Assembly (NCBI GenBank): GCA_903822005.1 | Contig: CAIJNL010000045.1 | Location: 52,313-116,312 of the forward strand | Length of the DNA stretch: 64,000 nucleotides | From: an uncultured Nitrospiraceae bacterium | GTDB lineage: Bacteria; Nitrospirota; Thermodesulfovibrionia; Thermodesulfovibrionales; Dissulfurispiraceae | Direction: 5' to 3' | Part shown: one piece after another, positions 53,053-63,861 of the stretch | Position numbering within the stretch: position 1 is the first letter of the stretch | Layout of the letters: every line of letters starts with the position of its first letter | Position numbers and translations under genes: made by a program | The notes under the pieces: generated by a model | What the model was told of the DNA's origin: nothing | Seen by the model: the letters and a program-made list of their open reading frames with translations, nothing else | Databases searched by the model: none

Positions 53053-53799
53053 CTATTTAGTCAAGATTTTAGGACCCTTTTTCGTTACAGCCACCGTATG
53101 CTCAAAGTGCGCCGAGAGCGATCCGTCAGTTGTAACAGCAGTCCAGTCATCAGCAAGTATCCTCACATCGCACCCGCCTGCGTTTACCATCGGTTCTATG
53201 GCCAGCGTCATCCCTTCCTTAAGCCTGGGACCCTGCCCCGGTTTGCCGAAATTTGGAACAGCCGGGTCTTCATGAAGCGACCGTCCTATCCCATGCCCTA
53301 CAAAGGCCCTGACAACCGAATATCCGTTGGCTTCGACATGCTTCTGGATGGCGGACGATATGTCCCCTATCCTGTTGCCCTCTACCACCATCTCAATGCC
53401 GTATTGCAGCGACTGCTCAGTTACTTCCATCAGCCGCCGCGCCTGCTGGCTTATGTTGCCTACCGGGACTGTTATGGCAGCATCGCCAAAAAAACCTTCA
53501 AACACGGCCCCTAAATCTATGCTGACTATATCGCCGTTTTTTATCCTTGCGGAACCGGACGGTATGCCGTGTATAACCTGCTCGTTTACAGAGACACATA
53601 CACTCGAGGGAAAACCCCTGTAGCCCCTGAAGGCGGCCACCGCTCCCCGCTTCCGAAGCCCTTCATCGACAAAGGCCTCAATATCAGCGGTTGTTATCCC
53701 GTCTGCGACATGGGACTTGAGCCCCTCGAGGATCTCCGCAACTATGCGGCATGCCCCCGACATTTTTTTCAATTCCGCCTGTGATTTTAGTATAATCAC
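53053..53799 (-). CDS. map: Methionine aminopeptidase type I
   Basis: The 248-residue metalloenzyme removes N-terminal Met. Metal ligands lie in SIDLGAVFEGFFGDAAITV (two Asp), GHGIGRSLHEDPAVP (His) and LAIEPMV plus HFEHTVAV (two Glu). It is 18 bases after secY; adk, which often lies between them, is absent. Confidence 0.95.
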   Translation of the reverse strand: MIILKSQAELKKMSGACRIVAEILEGLKSHVADGITTADIEAFVDEGLRKRGAVAAFRGYRGFPSSVCVSVNEQVIHGIPSGSARIKNGDIVSIDLGAVFEGFFGDAAITVPVGNISQQARRLMEVTEQSLQYGIEMVVEGNRIGDISSAIQKHVEANGYSVVRAFVGHGIGRSLHEDPAVPNFGKPGQGPRLKEGMTLAIEPMVNAGGCDVRILADDWTAVTTDGSLSAHFEHTVAVTKKGPKILTK

Positions 53800-53817
53800 G
53801 CCGGGAGGATAATAAGA

Positions 53818-55125
53818 CTATCCCCTTCTCCCTTTAACCCTTCCCCTCTTGAGAAAACCCTCATATGACCTGGTGACCAAATGGGATTCTATCTGGGAGA
53901 CTGTATCGAGCGCAACACCGACCGCTATGAGCAGCGAAGTGCCCCCAAAATAAAAAGGTACATTGAACTTGGTTATCAATATCTCCGGAATAATACATAC
54001 GAAAGAGAGATATAGCGCGCCTACAAAAGTGAGCCTCGTAAGCACCCGGTAAATATATTCTGAGGTCTTTGTTCCGGGGCGTATACCGGGTATAAATCCG
54101 CCATGCTTCTGCAGATTCTCCGCTATATCAACCGGATTAAAGATGACTGCCGTATAGAAATATGCAAAGAAGAATATCAGACTCACATAAATGATGGAGT
54201 GAAGCACTGACCCGAAGGACAATTCATGCGCAATCTCCTGCACCCACGGTATCGCTATGAAACCCGCGATGGTAGCAGGGAACATAATTATGGACGACGC
54301 AAATATCGGCGGGATAACGCCCGCTGTATTTATCTTCAACGGCAGGTGTGTGGTCTGTCCTCCGAACATCTTTTTGCCTACAACCCGCTTTGCATACTGG
54401 ACCGGGATCTTCCTCTGGCCCCTCTCGATAAAGATGATGCCCGCAACAACAGCTATCATGACAACTACGAGAAGAATAAGCACGATCAGCGAAAGTTCAC
54501 CCGCCCTTACAAGGCTTATGGTCTGAACAATGGCCGCGGGGAATCTGGCTACGATACCCGCAAAAATTATGAGCGAGATGCCGTTTCCTATACCTCTCTC
54601 GGTAATCTGCTCTCCAAGCCACATAAGGAATGCGGTGCCTGATGTCAGTGTTATCATCGTGAGCAGCCTGAAGCCCCAACCCGGCGTCTCAATGAATGCG
54701 CCTCCGCCCATGCCCTCAAGACCCACGGCTATGCCGAGACCCTGAACCGCGGAGATTGCGACAGTCGCATACCTGGTATATTGAACAATCTTCTTTCTGC
54801 CCGCGTCACCTTCCTTGGCAAGCCTGCCAAGGGCCGGGATTACCACGGTCAGGAGCTGAAATATAATGGATGCGCTGATATAAGGCATGATGCCCAGCGC
54901 CATAATGGTCATCTGTGAAAGGGCGCCTCCTGAAAAGAGGTCGAAAAAGCCCATCATCGCCCCGCCCTTTGCCATAAGGAATTTGCTCAACTCGGCGCCG
55001 TTGATTCCCGGCGTCGGTATATGTGCGCTGATCCTGTAGATGGCGAGCATGGCGAGTGTAAAGAGCACCCTGTTCTTCAGCTCGGGAATCTTGAATATAT
55101 TGCGTATGCTATTTAGCCAGCCCAA
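53818..55125 (-). CDS. secY: Protein translocase subunit SecY
   Basis: The 435-residue channel protein has 10 membrane helices (first YRISAHIPTPGINGAELSKF, then YISASIIFQLLTVVIPAL, and GMGGGAFIETPGWGFRLLTM in the middle) and the conserved C-terminal basic end. It forms the SecYEG pore and lies after rplO, with 2 bases between. Confidence 0.96.
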   Translation of the reverse strand: MGWLNSIRNIFKIPELKNRVLFTLAMLAIYRISAHIPTPGINGAELSKFLMAKGGAMMGFFDLFSGGALSQMTIMALGIMPYISASIIFQLLTVVIPALGRLAKEGDAGRKKIVQYTRYATVAISAVQGLGIAVGLEGMGGGAFIETPGWGFRLLTMITLTSGTAFLMWLGEQITERGIGNGISLIIFAGIVARFPAAIVQTISLVRAGELSLIVLILLVVVMIAVVAGIIFIERGQRKIPVQYAKRVVGKKMFGGQTTHLPLKINTAGVIPPIFASSIIMFPATIAGFIAIPWVQEIAHELSFGSVLHSIIYVSLIFFFAYFYTAVIFNPVDIAENLQKHGGFIPGIRPGTKTSEYIYRVLTRLTFVGALYLSFVCIIPEILITKFNVPFYFGGTSLLIAVGVALDTVSQIESHLVTRSYEGFLKRGRVKGRRG

Positions 55126-55127
55126 TG

Positions 55128-55571
55128 TCAGATTACCTCTGCCTTGCCGCCGGCAGCCTTGATCTTTTCGACTGCCGAATCGCTGAAGGCGTGGGCCTCA
55201 ACCGTAACGGGCCTGCTGATAGTACCGCCGCCCAGTATCTTTATGCCGAACTTGGGGTTCTTTACCATGTTCTTCTCAAGCAGTATTTCGGGTGTAATCA
55301 CGTCAACGCCCGTGAGCTTCTCGAGATCGCTGAGGTTAAGCACCGCATATTCGACCTTGAACGGGTAATTCGAAAAGCCTCTCTTGGGGAGCCTCCTCTG
55401 GAGAGGTGTCTGGCCGCCCTCAAAAGACGGTCCCTTAGTGCCGCCGGACCTTGCCTTCTGGCCCTTATGTCCTTTGGTCGAGGTCTTTCCGTGGCCAGAG
55501 CCCATGCCGCGCCCGACGCGCTTGGACTTCTTTGTACTTCCCGCTCCCGGCATTATGTCCTGTATCTTCAT
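55128..55571 (-). CDS. rplO: Ribosomal protein uL15
   Basis: The 147-residue protein begins [20 protein letters not shown] and has the Gly-rich N-terminal extension ([20 protein letters not shown]). It comes 23 bases after rpsE, with no room for rpmD. Confidence 0.95.
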   Translation of the reverse strand: MKIQDIMPGAGSTKKSKRVGRGMGSGHGKTSTKGHKGQKARSGGTKGPSFEGGQTPLQRRLPKRGFSNYPFKVEYAVLNLSDLEKLTGVDVITPEILLEKNMVKNPKFGIKILGGGTISRPVTVEAHAFSDSAVEKIKAAGGKAEVI

Positions 55572-55594
55572 AAAAGCTTATTCCTCCTGGTCCG

Positions 55595-56116
55595 CTATTG
55601 TGCAGTCTCTTCCGCCGCGGTATCTTCTTCAGCCTTGCCCCTTAATTTGAGTACTGTGTCAGGGTCCTTGAGACTGCAGAGGCCGTCAAGCGTAGCTTTG
55701 ACAGAATTGAATGGATTATGTCCGCCGAGGGATTTGGCCACAACATCCTGCACTCCTGCAACTTCGAACACCGCTCTGACCGCACCGCCGGCGATCAATC
55801 CCGTGCCTTTTCGGGCAGGGTTCATGACAACGGAGTTGGAACCGTATTTGCCGATCACCCGGTGAGTAAGTGTGCCGTCCTTGAGGGGAAACCGGATAAG
55901 CCTCTTTTTTGCCTGTTCAACGGCCTTTCTGATCGCTTCGGGGACTTCGGAGGCCTTTCCTTTGCCGATACCGACAATACCGCCTTCATCGCCCACAACT
56001 ACCAGGGCGCTGAATGAAAAACGCCTTCCGCCTTTGACAACCTTTGCAACCCTGTTTATATAAACAACCTTGTCCTTAAGTGTAAGCCCCTCAGCTTCTA
56101 TCCGTTCCGTCTTCAC
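55595..56116 (-). CDS. rpsE: Ribosomal protein uS5
   Basis: The 173-residue protein has the double-stranded RNA-binding part ([20 protein letters not shown]) and the decoding-site loop ([20 protein letters not shown]). It is preceded by a 63-base gap after rplR and followed directly by rplO. Confidence 0.96.
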   Translation of the reverse strand: MKTERIEAEGLTLKDKVVYINRVAKVVKGGRRFSFSALVVVGDEGGIVGIGKGKASEVPEAIRKAVEQAKKRLIRFPLKDGTLTHRVIGKYGSNSVVMNPARKGTGLIAGGAVRAVFEVAGVQDVVAKSLGGHNPFNSVKATLDGLCSLKDPDTVLKLRGKAEEDTAAEETAQ

Positions 56117-56179
56117 CCTACCTCCTGCGTTTTCATGACTGACATCAGATTTATAATTCCAAAATCAGAAACCTTAAAT

Positions 56180-56539
56180 CTAAAATTCGAGCCCGCCTTC
56201 TCTCGATCCTTCGGCCAGGGCCTTTATCGAACCATGGTACCTGTAGCCGCTGCGGTCGAATACTACCTGCTTGATGCCAGCAGCTGTTGCCTTCTTGGCC
56301 AAAAGCACGCCGACCTTCTTCGCTGCCTCTATATTGCCCTTATGTCCTTTTTCGGCCTTAAGGTCTTTTTCAAGAGTCGATGCCGCCATGAGGGTTGCCC
56401 CTTTGGTGTCGTCAATTAACTGCGCGTAAACGTTATTAAGGCTCCTGTATACACAGAGTCTGGGTCTCTCAGTGGTGCCGGTGACCCTCTTTCTTATCCG
56501 CTCATGCCTTCTCTGTTTGCCTATCTTCTTTCCAATCAC
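56180..56539 (-). CDS. rplR: Ribosomal protein uL18
   Basis: The 119-residue 5S rRNA-binding protein has [40 protein letters not shown]. It ends with REGGLEF, as usual. Confidence 0.95.
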   Translation of the reverse strand: MIGKKIGKQRRHERIRKRVTGTTERPRLCVYRSLNNVYAQLIDDTKGATLMAASTLEKDLKAEKGHKGNIEAAKKVGVLLAKKATAAGIKQVVFDRSGYRYHGSIKALAEGSREGGLEF

Positions 56540-56555
56540 TTACCGGTCCTCCCCA

Positions 56556-57098
56556 TTACTTCTTGCCAGTCTTTCCGGCCTTGAGTTTGATGCGCTCTCC
56601 GGCATACCTGACACCCTTACCCTTGTATACATCAGGCTTCCTGAGCTTCCTTATATTGGCCGCAACCTGTCCCAGAAGCTGTTTTTCGATACCTGTCAGG
56701 GAGATTGCCGTCATCTTGTCATCTGTCACCGCAGTCACGCCCGCAGGAAGTTCATATTCAATGGCATGCGAGTATCCAAGGGTAAAGGCTATCTTGTTGC
56801 CCTTTGCCTGCGCCCTGTATCCGACACCTTTTATTTCGAGGTCCCGCTTATAACCCTGCGAAACACCTGTGACCATGTTAGCGATAAGGCTCCTTACCAG
56901 GCCATGCAGCTCCCTGTCCTTCTTGAGGTCGCTGAGCCTCTCAACAATGACCTTGCCGCTGTCAACAGCAACTGTAACGCCATAGGGGAAATCATATTTA
57001 AGTTCACCCTTTGGCCCCTTTACCTTGACAAGGCTGTCCTTTATGTCGACGGTCACCGCCTGCGGTAAATCTATAGTTTTCTTGCCGATCCTTGACAT
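56556..57098 (-). CDS. rplF: Ribosomal protein uL6
   Basis: The 180-residue protein begins MSRIGKKTIDLPQAVTVDIK and has two copies of the L6 fold, with GYRAQAKGNKIAFTLGYSHA and KPDVYKGKGVRYAGERIKLK. ATG 57098 with GGAGACGGAG is preferred; an upstream in-frame ATG at 57140 would run into rpsH. Confidence 0.96.
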   Translation of the reverse strand: MSRIGKKTIDLPQAVTVDIKDSLVKVKGPKGELKYDFPYGVTVAVDSGKVIVERLSDLKKDRELHGLVRSLIANMVTGVSQGYKRDLEIKGVGYRAQAKGNKIAFTLGYSHAIEYELPAGVTAVTDDKMTAISLTGIEKQLLGQVAANIRKLRKPDVYKGKGVRYAGERIKLKAGKTGKK

Positions 57099-57108
57099 CT
57101 CCGTCTCC

Positions 57109-57504
57109 TTACCAAATATAGCAAAGGACTTCGCCGCCAACGCCTTCGCGCCGGCAGGCCTTGTCGGTCAGTATTCCCTTGGGAGTAGTAACAACGGCGA
57201 TCCCCATGCCGCTCATTACGCTCGGCACTTCGCCCTTTCCTACATACACCCTCCTGCCGGGTTTGCTGATCCTCTTCAGGCCTTCAACAATGGGCTTGTT
57301 GTCCTGCGCATACTTGAGCGTGACCCTCAAGACCCCCTGTTTCTTGTCCTTTATAATCTTGTATGATTTTATAAATCCCTCTTCCTTCATTATCTTGGCA
57401 ATCTCGACCTTAAGGCGCGACGCCGGGATATCTACCTTCTCAGCCTTGATCAGGACCGAATTCCTGATCCGTGTCAACATGTCAGCTATTGGATCCGTCA
57501 GCAT
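57109..57504 (-). CDS. rpsH: Ribosomal protein uS8
   Basis: The 131-residue protein begins [20 protein letters not shown] and ends with [13 protein letters not shown], with [20 protein letters not shown] as the usual C-terminal motif. S8 is the regulator of the spc operon in many bacteria. Confidence 0.96.
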   Translation of the reverse strand: MLTDPIADMLTRIRNSVLIKAEKVDIPASRLKVEIAKIMKEEGFIKSYKIIKDKKQGVLRVTLKYAQDNKPIVEGLKRISKPGRRVYVGKGEVPSVMSGMGIAVVTTPKGILTDKACRREGVGGEVLCYIW

Positions 57505-57514
57505 TCAAACACCT

Positions 57515-57700
57515 CTACCAGCTTGATTTTGTTACGCCCGGAACCTGTCCCCTGAGGGAGAGATTGCGGAAGCAAATTCTACAGACACCGAATTTTCTTA
57601 TAAAAGCCCTCGGCCTGCCGCATACGTTGCACCTGTTATAAGCCCGTACGGCAAACTTGGGCGTCCTTTTGCTTTTAATTATAAGGCATGTTTTTGCCAC
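57515..57700 (-). CDS. rpsN: Ribosomal protein uS14, zinc type
   Basis: The 61-residue protein has [20 protein letters not shown], two CxxC pairs that bind zinc, and ends PGVTKSSW. The short form is the zinc type. Confidence 0.96.
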   Translation of the reverse strand: MAKTCLIIKSKRTPKFAVRAYNRCNVCGRPRAFIRKFGVCRICFRNLSLRGQVPGVTKSSW

Positions 57701-57710
57701 AAAGTCCTCC

Positions 57711-58250
57711 TTATCGCCTGAAGGGCATGCCGAATTCTTTCAACAGCGCCCTGCTCTCTTCGTCCGTTTTTGCCGTGGTGCAGATTGTCACATCCAGACC
57801 ATGGACCAGTTCCACCTTGTCATAATCGATCTCGGGGAATATGTACTGCTCCTTGAGACCGAATGAAAAGTTGCCTCTTCCATCAAAAGACTTGGTCGAG
57901 AGTCCCCTGAAATCGCGTATTCTGGGCAGAGAGACGCTGATAAGCCTGTCCAGAAATTCGTACATCCTGTCACCGCGCAGGGTGACCTTGCAGCCCAGCG
58001 GCACATCCTGCTTGAGCTTGAATCCGGCTATCGCCTTTTTCGACTTGGTAACAAGCGCCTTCTGCCCGGTGATTACGGCAAGTTCCTTTTCCGCGGCTTC
58101 CAGCACCTTGATGTTCTGGGTTGCCTCTCCGAGGGTAACATGCACAACCACCTTGTTGATCTTGGGCACCTGCATTACATTCTTGTATCCGAACGCCTTC
58201 GTCATCGAAGGCATAATGTCCTTGTTATATTTGTCTCTGAGCCTCGCCAT
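57711..58250 (-). CDS. rplE: Ribosomal protein uL5
   Basis: The 179-residue 5S-binding protein has the pattern [40 protein letters not shown] and [20 protein letters not shown]. It lies 2 bases after rplX. Confidence 0.96.
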   Translation of the reverse strand: MARLRDKYNKDIMPSMTKAFGYKNVMQVPKINKVVVHVTLGEATQNIKVLEAAEKELAVITGQKALVTKSKKAIAGFKLKQDVPLGCKVTLRGDRMYEFLDRLISVSLPRIRDFRGLSTKSFDGRGNFSFGLKEQYIFPEIDYDKVELVHGLDVTICTTAKTDEESRALLKEFGMPFRR

Positions 58251-58252
58251 GC

Positions 58253-58570
58253 CTACTCAATGACCTCCTTGCATTTCTTGCAGCTCCTCTGCTTTTTTCC
58301 GCCTGCAAGGACCGCAACCCCTATCCTCGTCGGCTTGTTGCATTTCGGGCAGACAAGCATGGTATTAGATATATGCAGAGGGCCTTCCTTCTCGATAATG
58401 CCGCCCTGCTGGAATTTCTTGTTCGGCTTCTGGTGCTTCTTTATCATATTGACGCCCTCGACTATGACCCTCTGGTCCTCGGGCATCACCGTAAGTACGC
58501 GCCCTTTGGCGCCCTTGTTCTTGCCGGTAATGACTACCGCCGTGTCTCCTTTTTTTATCCTCAAACCCAC
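58253..58570 (-). CDS. rplX: Ribosomal protein uL24
   Basis: The 105-residue protein has the KOW motif near the start ([20 protein letters not shown]) and a zinc-ribbon-like end ([26 protein letters not shown]) with four Cys. Confidence 0.95.
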   Translation of the reverse strand: MGLRIKKGDTAVVITGKNKGAKGRVLTVMPEDQRVIVEGVNMIKKHQKPNKKFQQGGIIEKEGPLHISNTMLVCPKCNKPTRIGVAVLAGGKKQRSCKKCKEVIE

Positions 58571-58582
58571 ATTAGCCTCCCG

Positions 58583-58951
58583 TTATATCACTTCCGGCGC
58601 GAGAGAGATGATCTTCATGAATTCTTTCCATCTCAGTTCCCTCGCAACGGGACCAAATATTCTAGTTCCTATGGGCTCCATCGCCGCATTGATGAGCACC
58701 ACGGCATTCTGATCGAACCTGATATATGATCCGTCAGGCCTTCTCGTCTCTTTCTTGGTCCTGACGATAACGCCCTTCTGCACGGTGCCTTTCTTGACGT
58801 TGCCGTCAGGAAGGGCCTCCTTAACAGCGACCACAACGATATCTCCAAGCCTGGCGTATCTTCTCCTCGATCCCCCGAGGACCCTTATGCACATAACCCT
58901 CTTGGCGCCGGAATTGTCGGCAACCTCAAGTATTGTCTGTGTCTGTATCAT
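58583..58951 (-). CDS. rplN: Ribosomal protein uL14
   Basis: The 122-residue protein begins [20 protein letters not shown] and has [18 protein letters not shown], the L14 core. It is 6 bases after rpsQ. Confidence 0.97.
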   Translation of the reverse strand: MIQTQTILEVADNSGAKRVMCIRVLGGSRRRYARLGDIVVVAVKEALPDGNVKKGTVQKGVIVRTKKETRRPDGSYIRFDQNAVVLINAAMEPIGTRIFGPVARELRWKEFMKIISLAPEVI

Positions 58952-58957
58952 GGCTGT

Positions 58958-59203
58958 CTATACCCCGCTTTCCATGATTTTGATAACTTCCCACCTCTTG
59001 TCCTTGCTCACCGGCCTGCACTCTATGATCTGCACAGTGTCTCCGGCCTTGCACTTGTTGGCCTCGTCATGGGCCTTGAATTTGGTGATCTTCTTGACCG
59101 TCTTTTTGTAGAGCGGGTGCTGGAATGTCCTTGTCACCGCCACGACAACGGTCTTGTCCATCTTGTCGCTAACGACCTTACCTGAATATACCTTCTTAGG
59201 CAT
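58958..59203 (-). CDS. rpsQ: Ribosomal protein uS17
   Basis: The 81-residue OB-fold protein begins [23 protein letters not shown] 59203 is the natural start; a longer frame from 59278 runs through rpmC. It overlaps the rpmC end by 8 bases. Confidence 0.94.
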   Translation of the reverse strand: MPKKVYSGKVVSDKMDKTVVVAVTRTFQHPLYKKTVKKITKFKAHDEANKCKAGDTVQIIECRPVSKDKRWEVIKIMESGV

Positions 59204-59426
59204 TTCCCTTACCCCTCTTTGGAGCCGCTGCAGCCACAGCCCTTTCTTTTTCTGTGATGACCGTGAGCATCTTTGCAATGTCCTTGCGGACAGCGTTAAC
59301 CCTCATGTTATTCTCGAGTTCACCCTTTGAAAGCTGAAACCTGAGGCCGAACAGCTCTTTCCTGAAATCCATTTCCTTCTGTTTCAGTTCATCAATGGAG
59401 AGCGCCCTCATCTCGGATGTCTTCAT
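59196..59426 (-). CDS. rpmC: Ribosomal protein uL29
   Basis: The 76-residue protein begins [20 protein letters not shown] and has [20 protein letters not shown]. Its start overlaps the rplP stop by 4 bases and its end overlaps the rpsQ start. A tail of Ala and Lys is slightly longer than usual. Confidence 0.94.
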   Translation of the reverse strand: MKTSEMRALSIDELKQKEMDFRKELFGLRFQLSKGELENNMRVNAVRKDIAKMLTVITEKERAVAAAAPKRGKGNA

Positions 59427-59842
59427 AGCGCAACCTCCTGGCGTTTGGCAAATATGGTGCCTATTGAGAGCTTCTTTGTGGCAAGGTTGAATGCTTCCTT
59501 GGCAAGCTGCTCGCTTATGCCCGACACCTCGTACATTATCCTGCCCGGCTTTACCACGGCGACCCAAAACTCGGGGTTGCCCTTGCCTTTGCCCATTCTC
59601 GTCTCTGCAGGTTTCCTGGTGATCGGCTTGTCAGGGAATATGCGTATCCATACCTTGCAGCCTTTCTTGGCATGCCTTGTGATCGCTATTCTGGCGGCCT
59701 CTATCTGACGGCTGGTCACCCAGCCCGGTTCGAGCGCCTTTAATCCGAACTCGCCAAAGGAAACCTCGGAGCCCCTGTAGGCCTTGCCCCTCATGTTGCC
59801 CTTCATTGTTTTTCTGTATTTAACTTTCTTTGGTGCTAACAT
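59423..59842 (-). CDS. rplP: Ribosomal protein uL16
   Basis: The 139-residue protein begins [20 protein letters not shown] and has [20 protein letters not shown], the region near the peptidyl centre. It is coupled to rpmC by ATGA overlap. Confidence 0.96.
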   Translation of the reverse strand: MLAPKKVKYRKTMKGNMRGKAYRGSEVSFGEFGLKALEPGWVTSRQIEAARIAITRHAKKGCKVWIRIFPDKPITRKPAETRMGKGKGNPEFWVAVVKPGRIMYEVSGISEQLAKEAFNLATKKLSIGTIFAKRQEVAL

Positions 59843-59843
59843 T

Positions 59844-60500
59844 TCACTCTCCTGCTGAAGAGGCGCTCACCCTGTCGGGCAGCACATCTCCGTGGTATAT
59901 CCAGACTTTTACGCCGATCTTTCCATATGTCGTCATTGCCTCGGCAAAACCGTACTCAACATTGGCCCTGAAAGTGCCCAAAGGAACGCGGCCTTCCCTG
60001 TACCATTCGGTCCTGGCTATTTCGGCCCCGGCAAGCCTGCCAGAGCACTGCACCTTGATGCCGAGTGCTCCGAATCTCATGCCTGAAGAGACCGCCCTCT
60101 TGAGAGCGCGCCTGAAGGCTACCCTCTTTTCGAGCTGGAGCGCTATATTCTCTGACACGAGCTGCGCGTCCAGTTCGGGCTTCCTGACCTCTTTTATATC
60201 TATGGCAACCTGTTTGCCGGTATATTCCTCAACTTCCTTCTTCAGCTTCTCGACTTCCGCGCCCTTCTTGCCGATGATGATTCCCGGTCTTGCAGTATGT
60301 ATGATGACCTTAAGCTTCTGGCCCGGCCGTTCGATCTCGACCTTGGCTACGCCGGCATGCGCGAGTTTTTCTTTTATCATTTTACGGACATTCAGGTCCT
60401 CGAGGAGCTGCTTTGCGTATCCCTTCTTGAGGAACCAGCGCGAATCCCATGTGCGCGTTATGCCCAGTCTGTTACCTATTGGAATCGTCTTCTGCCCCAA
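59844..60500 (-). CDS. rpsC: Ribosomal protein uS3
   Basis: The 218-residue protein has the KH domain ([20 protein letters not shown]) and the C-terminal domain ([39 protein letters not shown] end). The gap to rplV is 53 bases. Confidence 0.96.
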   Translation of the reverse strand: MGQKTIPIGNRLGITRTWDSRWFLKKGYAKQLLEDLNVRKMIKEKLAHAGVAKVEIERPGQKLKVIIHTARPGIIIGKKGAEVEKLKKEVEEYTGKQVAIDIKEVRKPELDAQLVSENIALQLEKRVAFRRALKRAVSSGMRFGALGIKVQCSGRLAGAEIARTEWYREGRVPLGTFRANVEYGFAEAMTTYGKIGVKVWIYHGDVLPDRVSASSAGE

Positions 60501-60553
60501 GTCAACACCCCCGTCCGTAAATTCTATCTTTATGGATAATAATCACTGCCATA

Positions 60554-60895
60554 CTATTCCTCCGAAACCACAATCGTTATATGGCTGGTCCTTTTCTTGA
60601 TCATGTTGCCTTTGCCCTGGGCCCTCGGCTCCACACGCTTCATGGACGGACCCTGGTCCGCAAAGGCCTCTTTGACCTTCAGCTTGTCGATGTCGAGATG
60701 GGCATTCTTCTGCTCGGCATTGGCCATTGCAGACCTGAGCACCTTTTCGATCACCTTTGCTCCCCTGTAGGGCATGTACCTGAGGGAGACAATGGCCGCC
60801 GAGGCCTGTTTTCCCCTGATCAGATCAATGACCCTTCTCGCCTTCCTGGGAGTTATATGAGCATATTTATGTATTGCTTTAGCTTCCATTTCCAT
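60554..60895 (-). CDS. rplV: Ribosomal protein uL22
   Basis: The 113-residue protein has [20 protein letters not shown] and the tunnel hairpin end ([20 protein letters not shown]). Start is 1 base past the rpsS stop. Confidence 0.96.
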   Translation of the reverse strand: MEMEAKAIHKYAHITPRKARRVIDLIRGKQASAAIVSLRYMPYRGAKVIEKVLRSAMANAEQKNAHLDIDKLKVKEAFADQGPSMKRVEPRAQGKGNMIKKRTSHITIVVSEE

Positions 60896-61179
60896 TAGCC
60901 TTTCCCTCCGCCGCCCTTGTCAGAACCGGAATGGCCCCTGAAAGTACGTGTCGGAGAAAACTCGCCCAGTTTATGTCCTACCATATTTTCGGTCACATAG
61001 ACCGGTATGAACTTTTTCCCGTTATGGACTGCAAAGGTGAACCCGATAAACTCGGGAAGAATGGTGGACCTTCGCGACCATGTCTTGATCATTTTTTTGT
61101 CGCCCGCTGTAATCATAGCCTGGACCTTCTTCATCAGTTTCGGCTCGAAAAATGGGCCTTTTTTTAAGGATCTTGGCAC
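60895..61179 (-). CDS. rpsS: Ribosomal protein uS19
   Basis: The 94-residue protein begins [20 protein letters not shown] and has [20 protein letters not shown] and TRTFRGHSG. It overlaps rplV by one base. Confidence 0.97.
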   Translation of the reverse strand: MPRSLKKGPFFEPKLMKKVQAMITAGDKKMIKTWSRRSTILPEFIGFTFAVHNGKKFIPVYVTENMVGHKLGEFSPTRTFRGHSGSDKGGGGKG

Positions 61180-61188
61180 GTACTCCTC

Positions 61189-62010
61189 CTATTTGCTTCG
61201 CCTTTTGACGATAAATGTATCGGTTCTCTTGTTATTCCTGGTCCTGATTCCCTCAGGCACACCCCAGGGTGTGCAAGCCGGACGTCCGCCAGAGGCCTTT
61301 CCTTCTCCACCGCCCAGGGGATGGTCAACAGGGTTCATGGCAACACCTCTTACATGGGGTCTCCAGCCAAGATATCTTCTCCTGCCGGCCTTTCCGTAAG
61401 AGATGTTTTCGTGCTGTACATTGCTTACCTGCCCTATGGTCGCCATGCAGTCGGTCATTATCTTCCTGACCTCGCCTGACGGCATCTTTATCTGTGCGTA
61501 AGGGCCCTCTTTGGCAACCAGCTGCGCAGCGCCGCCTGCACTCCTGATAAGTTTGGCGCCAGCTCCGGGCTTGAGTTCGAGATTGTGTATCACCGTACCA
61601 AGCGGGATGTCCTTTATCGGCAGCGTATTCCCGGGCTTGATCTCGGCAGCGGAGCCTGACATAAGCACATCGCCGACATTGAGGCCCTCGGGAGCGATTA
61701 TATAGCGGATCTCGCCGTCCTTATAAGCAAGCAAAGCTATCCTTGCCGACCTGTTGGGATCGTACTCAATGGTCTTGACCGTGGCCGGTATCCCTATCTT
61801 GTCCCTCTTGAAATCTATAATCCTTAAAAGATTCCTGTTGCCGCCACCTCTTTGCCATGCGGTAACCCTGCCATAGCAGTTCCTGCCTCCGGTCTTCTTG
61901 GCCGGTTTCGTCAACGCCTTGTGAGGCGTGTCGCATGTTATGTCCTTATGGTCTGATGCGCTCTGAAACCTGCGTCCCGGTGATGTTGGCTTATATTTTC
62001 TTATACCCAT
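61189..62010 (-). CDS. rplB: Ribosomal protein uL2
   Basis: The 273-residue protein begins [20 protein letters not shown] and has the conserved C-terminal region [20 protein letters not shown] with the His near the peptidyl centre. It begins directly after rplW. Confidence 0.97.
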   Translation of the reverse strand: MGIRKYKPTSPGRRFQSASDHKDITCDTPHKALTKPAKKTGGRNCYGRVTAWQRGGGNRNLLRIIDFKRDKIGIPATVKTIEYDPNRSARIALLAYKDGEIRYIIAPEGLNVGDVLMSGSAAEIKPGNTLPIKDIPLGTVIHNLELKPGAGAKLIRSAGGAAQLVAKEGPYAQIKMPSGEVRKIMTDCMATIGQVSNVQHENISYGKAGRRRYLGWRPHVRGVAMNPVDHPLGGGEGKASGGRPACTPWGVPEGIRTRNNKRTDTFIVKRRSK

Positions 62011-62301
62011 TTATACACCCTCTACGAAATCGAGTTTTTCGCCCTTCTTCAGCGTCACGATGGCCTTTTTCTTGTCGGACCTTCTGCCGATAGACTTCCC
62101 GTGCCTCTTAAGCTTGCCTTTTATACTGACAGTCGCCACCTTCTCGACCTTGACCTTGAATATCTCCTCCATGGCCTGCCTGATCTCATGCTTGTTGGCT
62201 TCAGAGGCCACCTGTATAAGTATCTTGTTCTCCCTCTCTTTTATCTCCATGCCTTTTTCGGTAAAGAGAGGTTTTTTTATTACATCGTAAATTATCTTCA
62301 T
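62011..62301 (-). CDS. rplW: Ribosomal protein uL23
   Basis: The 96-residue protein has IKKPLFTEKGMEIKERENKI and EIFKVKVEKVATVSIKGKLK. It lies at the exit tunnel and touches rplD by one base. Confidence 0.95.
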   Translation of the reverse strand: MKIIYDVIKKPLFTEKGMEIKERENKILIQVASEANKHEIRQAMEEIFKVKVEKVATVSIKGKLKRHGKSIGRRSDKKKAIVTLKKGEKLDFVEGV

Positions 62302-62939
62302 CAGGCCCTGGCCTCCTCTGATGCCACTTTCTTGATGGCTTCTTCCGTAAATACGAGCTTATTGAAGGCCGCCACCTGGTAAGCATTAAGATCGGAAACC
62401 TGGACTACTTTGACGGCCGGGATATTCCTGACCGACAGAAGGACGTTGTTGTCCGCGCCTGAAAGTACCAGCAGCACTGACTGGCCGGTAAGTCCTAGGT
62501 CCTCAATTATCTTTACCATCTCTTTGGTCTTTGGATTAGCAACAGGTATCTTGTCGAGTACTATGATCTCGTCGTCGGCAAGTTTCATGCTGAGGGCCTT
62601 GCACAGGGCCGTTTTCCTGGCCGCCTTGGGCATCCTGATCTCATAATCCCTGGGCTGCGGGCCAAAGATGGTGCCGCCATGCCTCCAGAGCGGGGAACGC
62701 GAACTGCCCGCACGGGCGCGGCCTGTCTTTTTCTGCTTGTAGGGCTTCTTGCCACCGCCGCTTATCATGCCGCGGGTCTTGGTGGCATGCGTGCCCTGCC
62801 TCTGGTTGGCCAGATGGCTGATCACGGCCGAATGCACCAGCGCGCTTGACGCCTCACATCCGAATACCGCATCGGGCAGGCTGAGCTTGCCTTTGGCCTT
62901 GTTGCTTATGTCTTTTATGTTTATCTCTATCCCAGCCAT
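62301..62939 (-). CDS. rplD: Ribosomal protein uL4
   Basis: The 212-residue protein has the loop reaching the tunnel (RQGTHATKTRGMISGGGKKP, GRARAGSSRSPLWRHGGTIF) and a folded C-terminal half. L4 autoregulates the S10 operon in Escherichia coli, unknown here. Confidence 0.96.
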   Translation of the reverse strand: MAGIEINIKDISNKAKGKLSLPDAVFGCEASSALVHSAVISHLANQRQGTHATKTRGMISGGGKKPYKQKKTGRARAGSSRSPLWRHGGTIFGPQPRDYEIRMPKAARKTALCKALSMKLADDEIIVLDKIPVANPKTKEMVKIIEDLGLTGQSVLLVLSGADNNVLLSVRNIPAVKVVQVSDLNAYQVAAFNKLVFTEEAIKKVASEEARA

Positions 62940-62943
62940 GGCC

Positions 62944-63555
62944 TTAGTCCTTCCAGATCTCTATTATTGTATTCGCCCCTCCGGGAACAGCGCCCTTGAG
63001 GAGTATAATATTCTTTTCGGGCATCACATCTACAACAGTGATGTTCTGCACAGTGACCCTTTCGTCGCCCATATGTCCTGCCATGCGTATGCCCTTCCAA
63101 ACGCGCGACGGATATGAACTCGCGCCGATAGATCCGGGCGCCCTGTTGAACATGGAACCGTGACTGCCTGGGCCGCCCTTGAAGTTATGTCTCTTCATTA
63201 CGCCCTGAAAGCCCTTTCCTTTTGAGGTGCCTGCCGCATTCACGACATCTCCCTTGCTGAAACTGTCCACCTTGATAGTATCGCCGACTTTCAGTCCGGC
63301 TATCTTGAATTCCCTGAGCTGTTTGAATGCAGGTGTACCGGCCTTTTTGAACAGTCCTGCCAGCGGCTTGTTAACCTTGTTGGCTTTGCGCTCTTCGCCG
63401 AACCCTATCTGCACAGCCTCATACCCGTCCTTCTGAGGGGTCTTGACCTGCAAAACCGTGCAGGGACCTGCCTCTACCACCGTTACCGGTATGACCCTTC
63501 CGTCCTCAAGATAGACCTGCGTCATGCCGATTTTCTTGCCCAATATACCTGTCAT
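62944..63555 (-). CDS. rplC: Ribosomal protein uL3
   Basis: The 203-residue protein begins [20 protein letters not shown] and has the central loop [20 protein letters not shown], and GRVWKG-type motifs. It overlaps rpsJ by 4 bases. Confidence 0.96.
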   Translation of the reverse strand: MTGILGKKIGMTQVYLEDGRVIPVTVVEAGPCTVLQVKTPQKDGYEAVQIGFGEERKANKVNKPLAGLFKKAGTPAFKQLREFKIAGLKVGDTIKVDSFSKGDVVNAAGTSKGKGFQGVMKRHNFKGGPGSHGSMFNRAPGSIGASSYPSRVWKGIRMAGHMGDERVTVQNITVVDVMPEKNIILLKGAVPGGANTIIEIWKD

Positions 63556-63857
63556 AACTTTATCTCCACATCCACGCCTGATGCCAGTTCGAGCTTCATC
63601 AGCGCGTCAACAGTGTCAGGAGTCGGCTCGAATATGTCAATCAGTCTCTTGTGCGTCCTGATCTCGAACTGCTCTCTCGATTTTTTGTCCACATGAGGCG
63701 ATCTCAGAACCGTGAACTTGCTTATCTTGGTCGGTAGAGGAATGGGGCCCGAAATCCGAGCGCCAGTCCTCACCGCCGTATCTACTATCTCCTTCACAGA
63801 CTGGTCAAGCAGTCTGTGATCATAAGCCCTAAGTTTTATTCTTATCTTTTGATTCAC
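63552..63857 (-). CDS. rpsJ: Ribosomal protein uS10
   Basis: The 101-residue protein begins [20 protein letters not shown] and has [20 protein letters not shown]. It is 4 bases past the tuf stop, joining the str and S10 groups into one unit. Confidence 0.97.
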   Translation of the reverse strand: MNQKIRIKLRAYDHRLLDQSVKEIVDTAVRTGARISGPIPLPTKISKFTVLRSPHVDKKSREQFEIRTHKRLIDIFEPTPDTVDALMKLELASGVDVEIKL

Positions 63858-63861
63858 CTTA

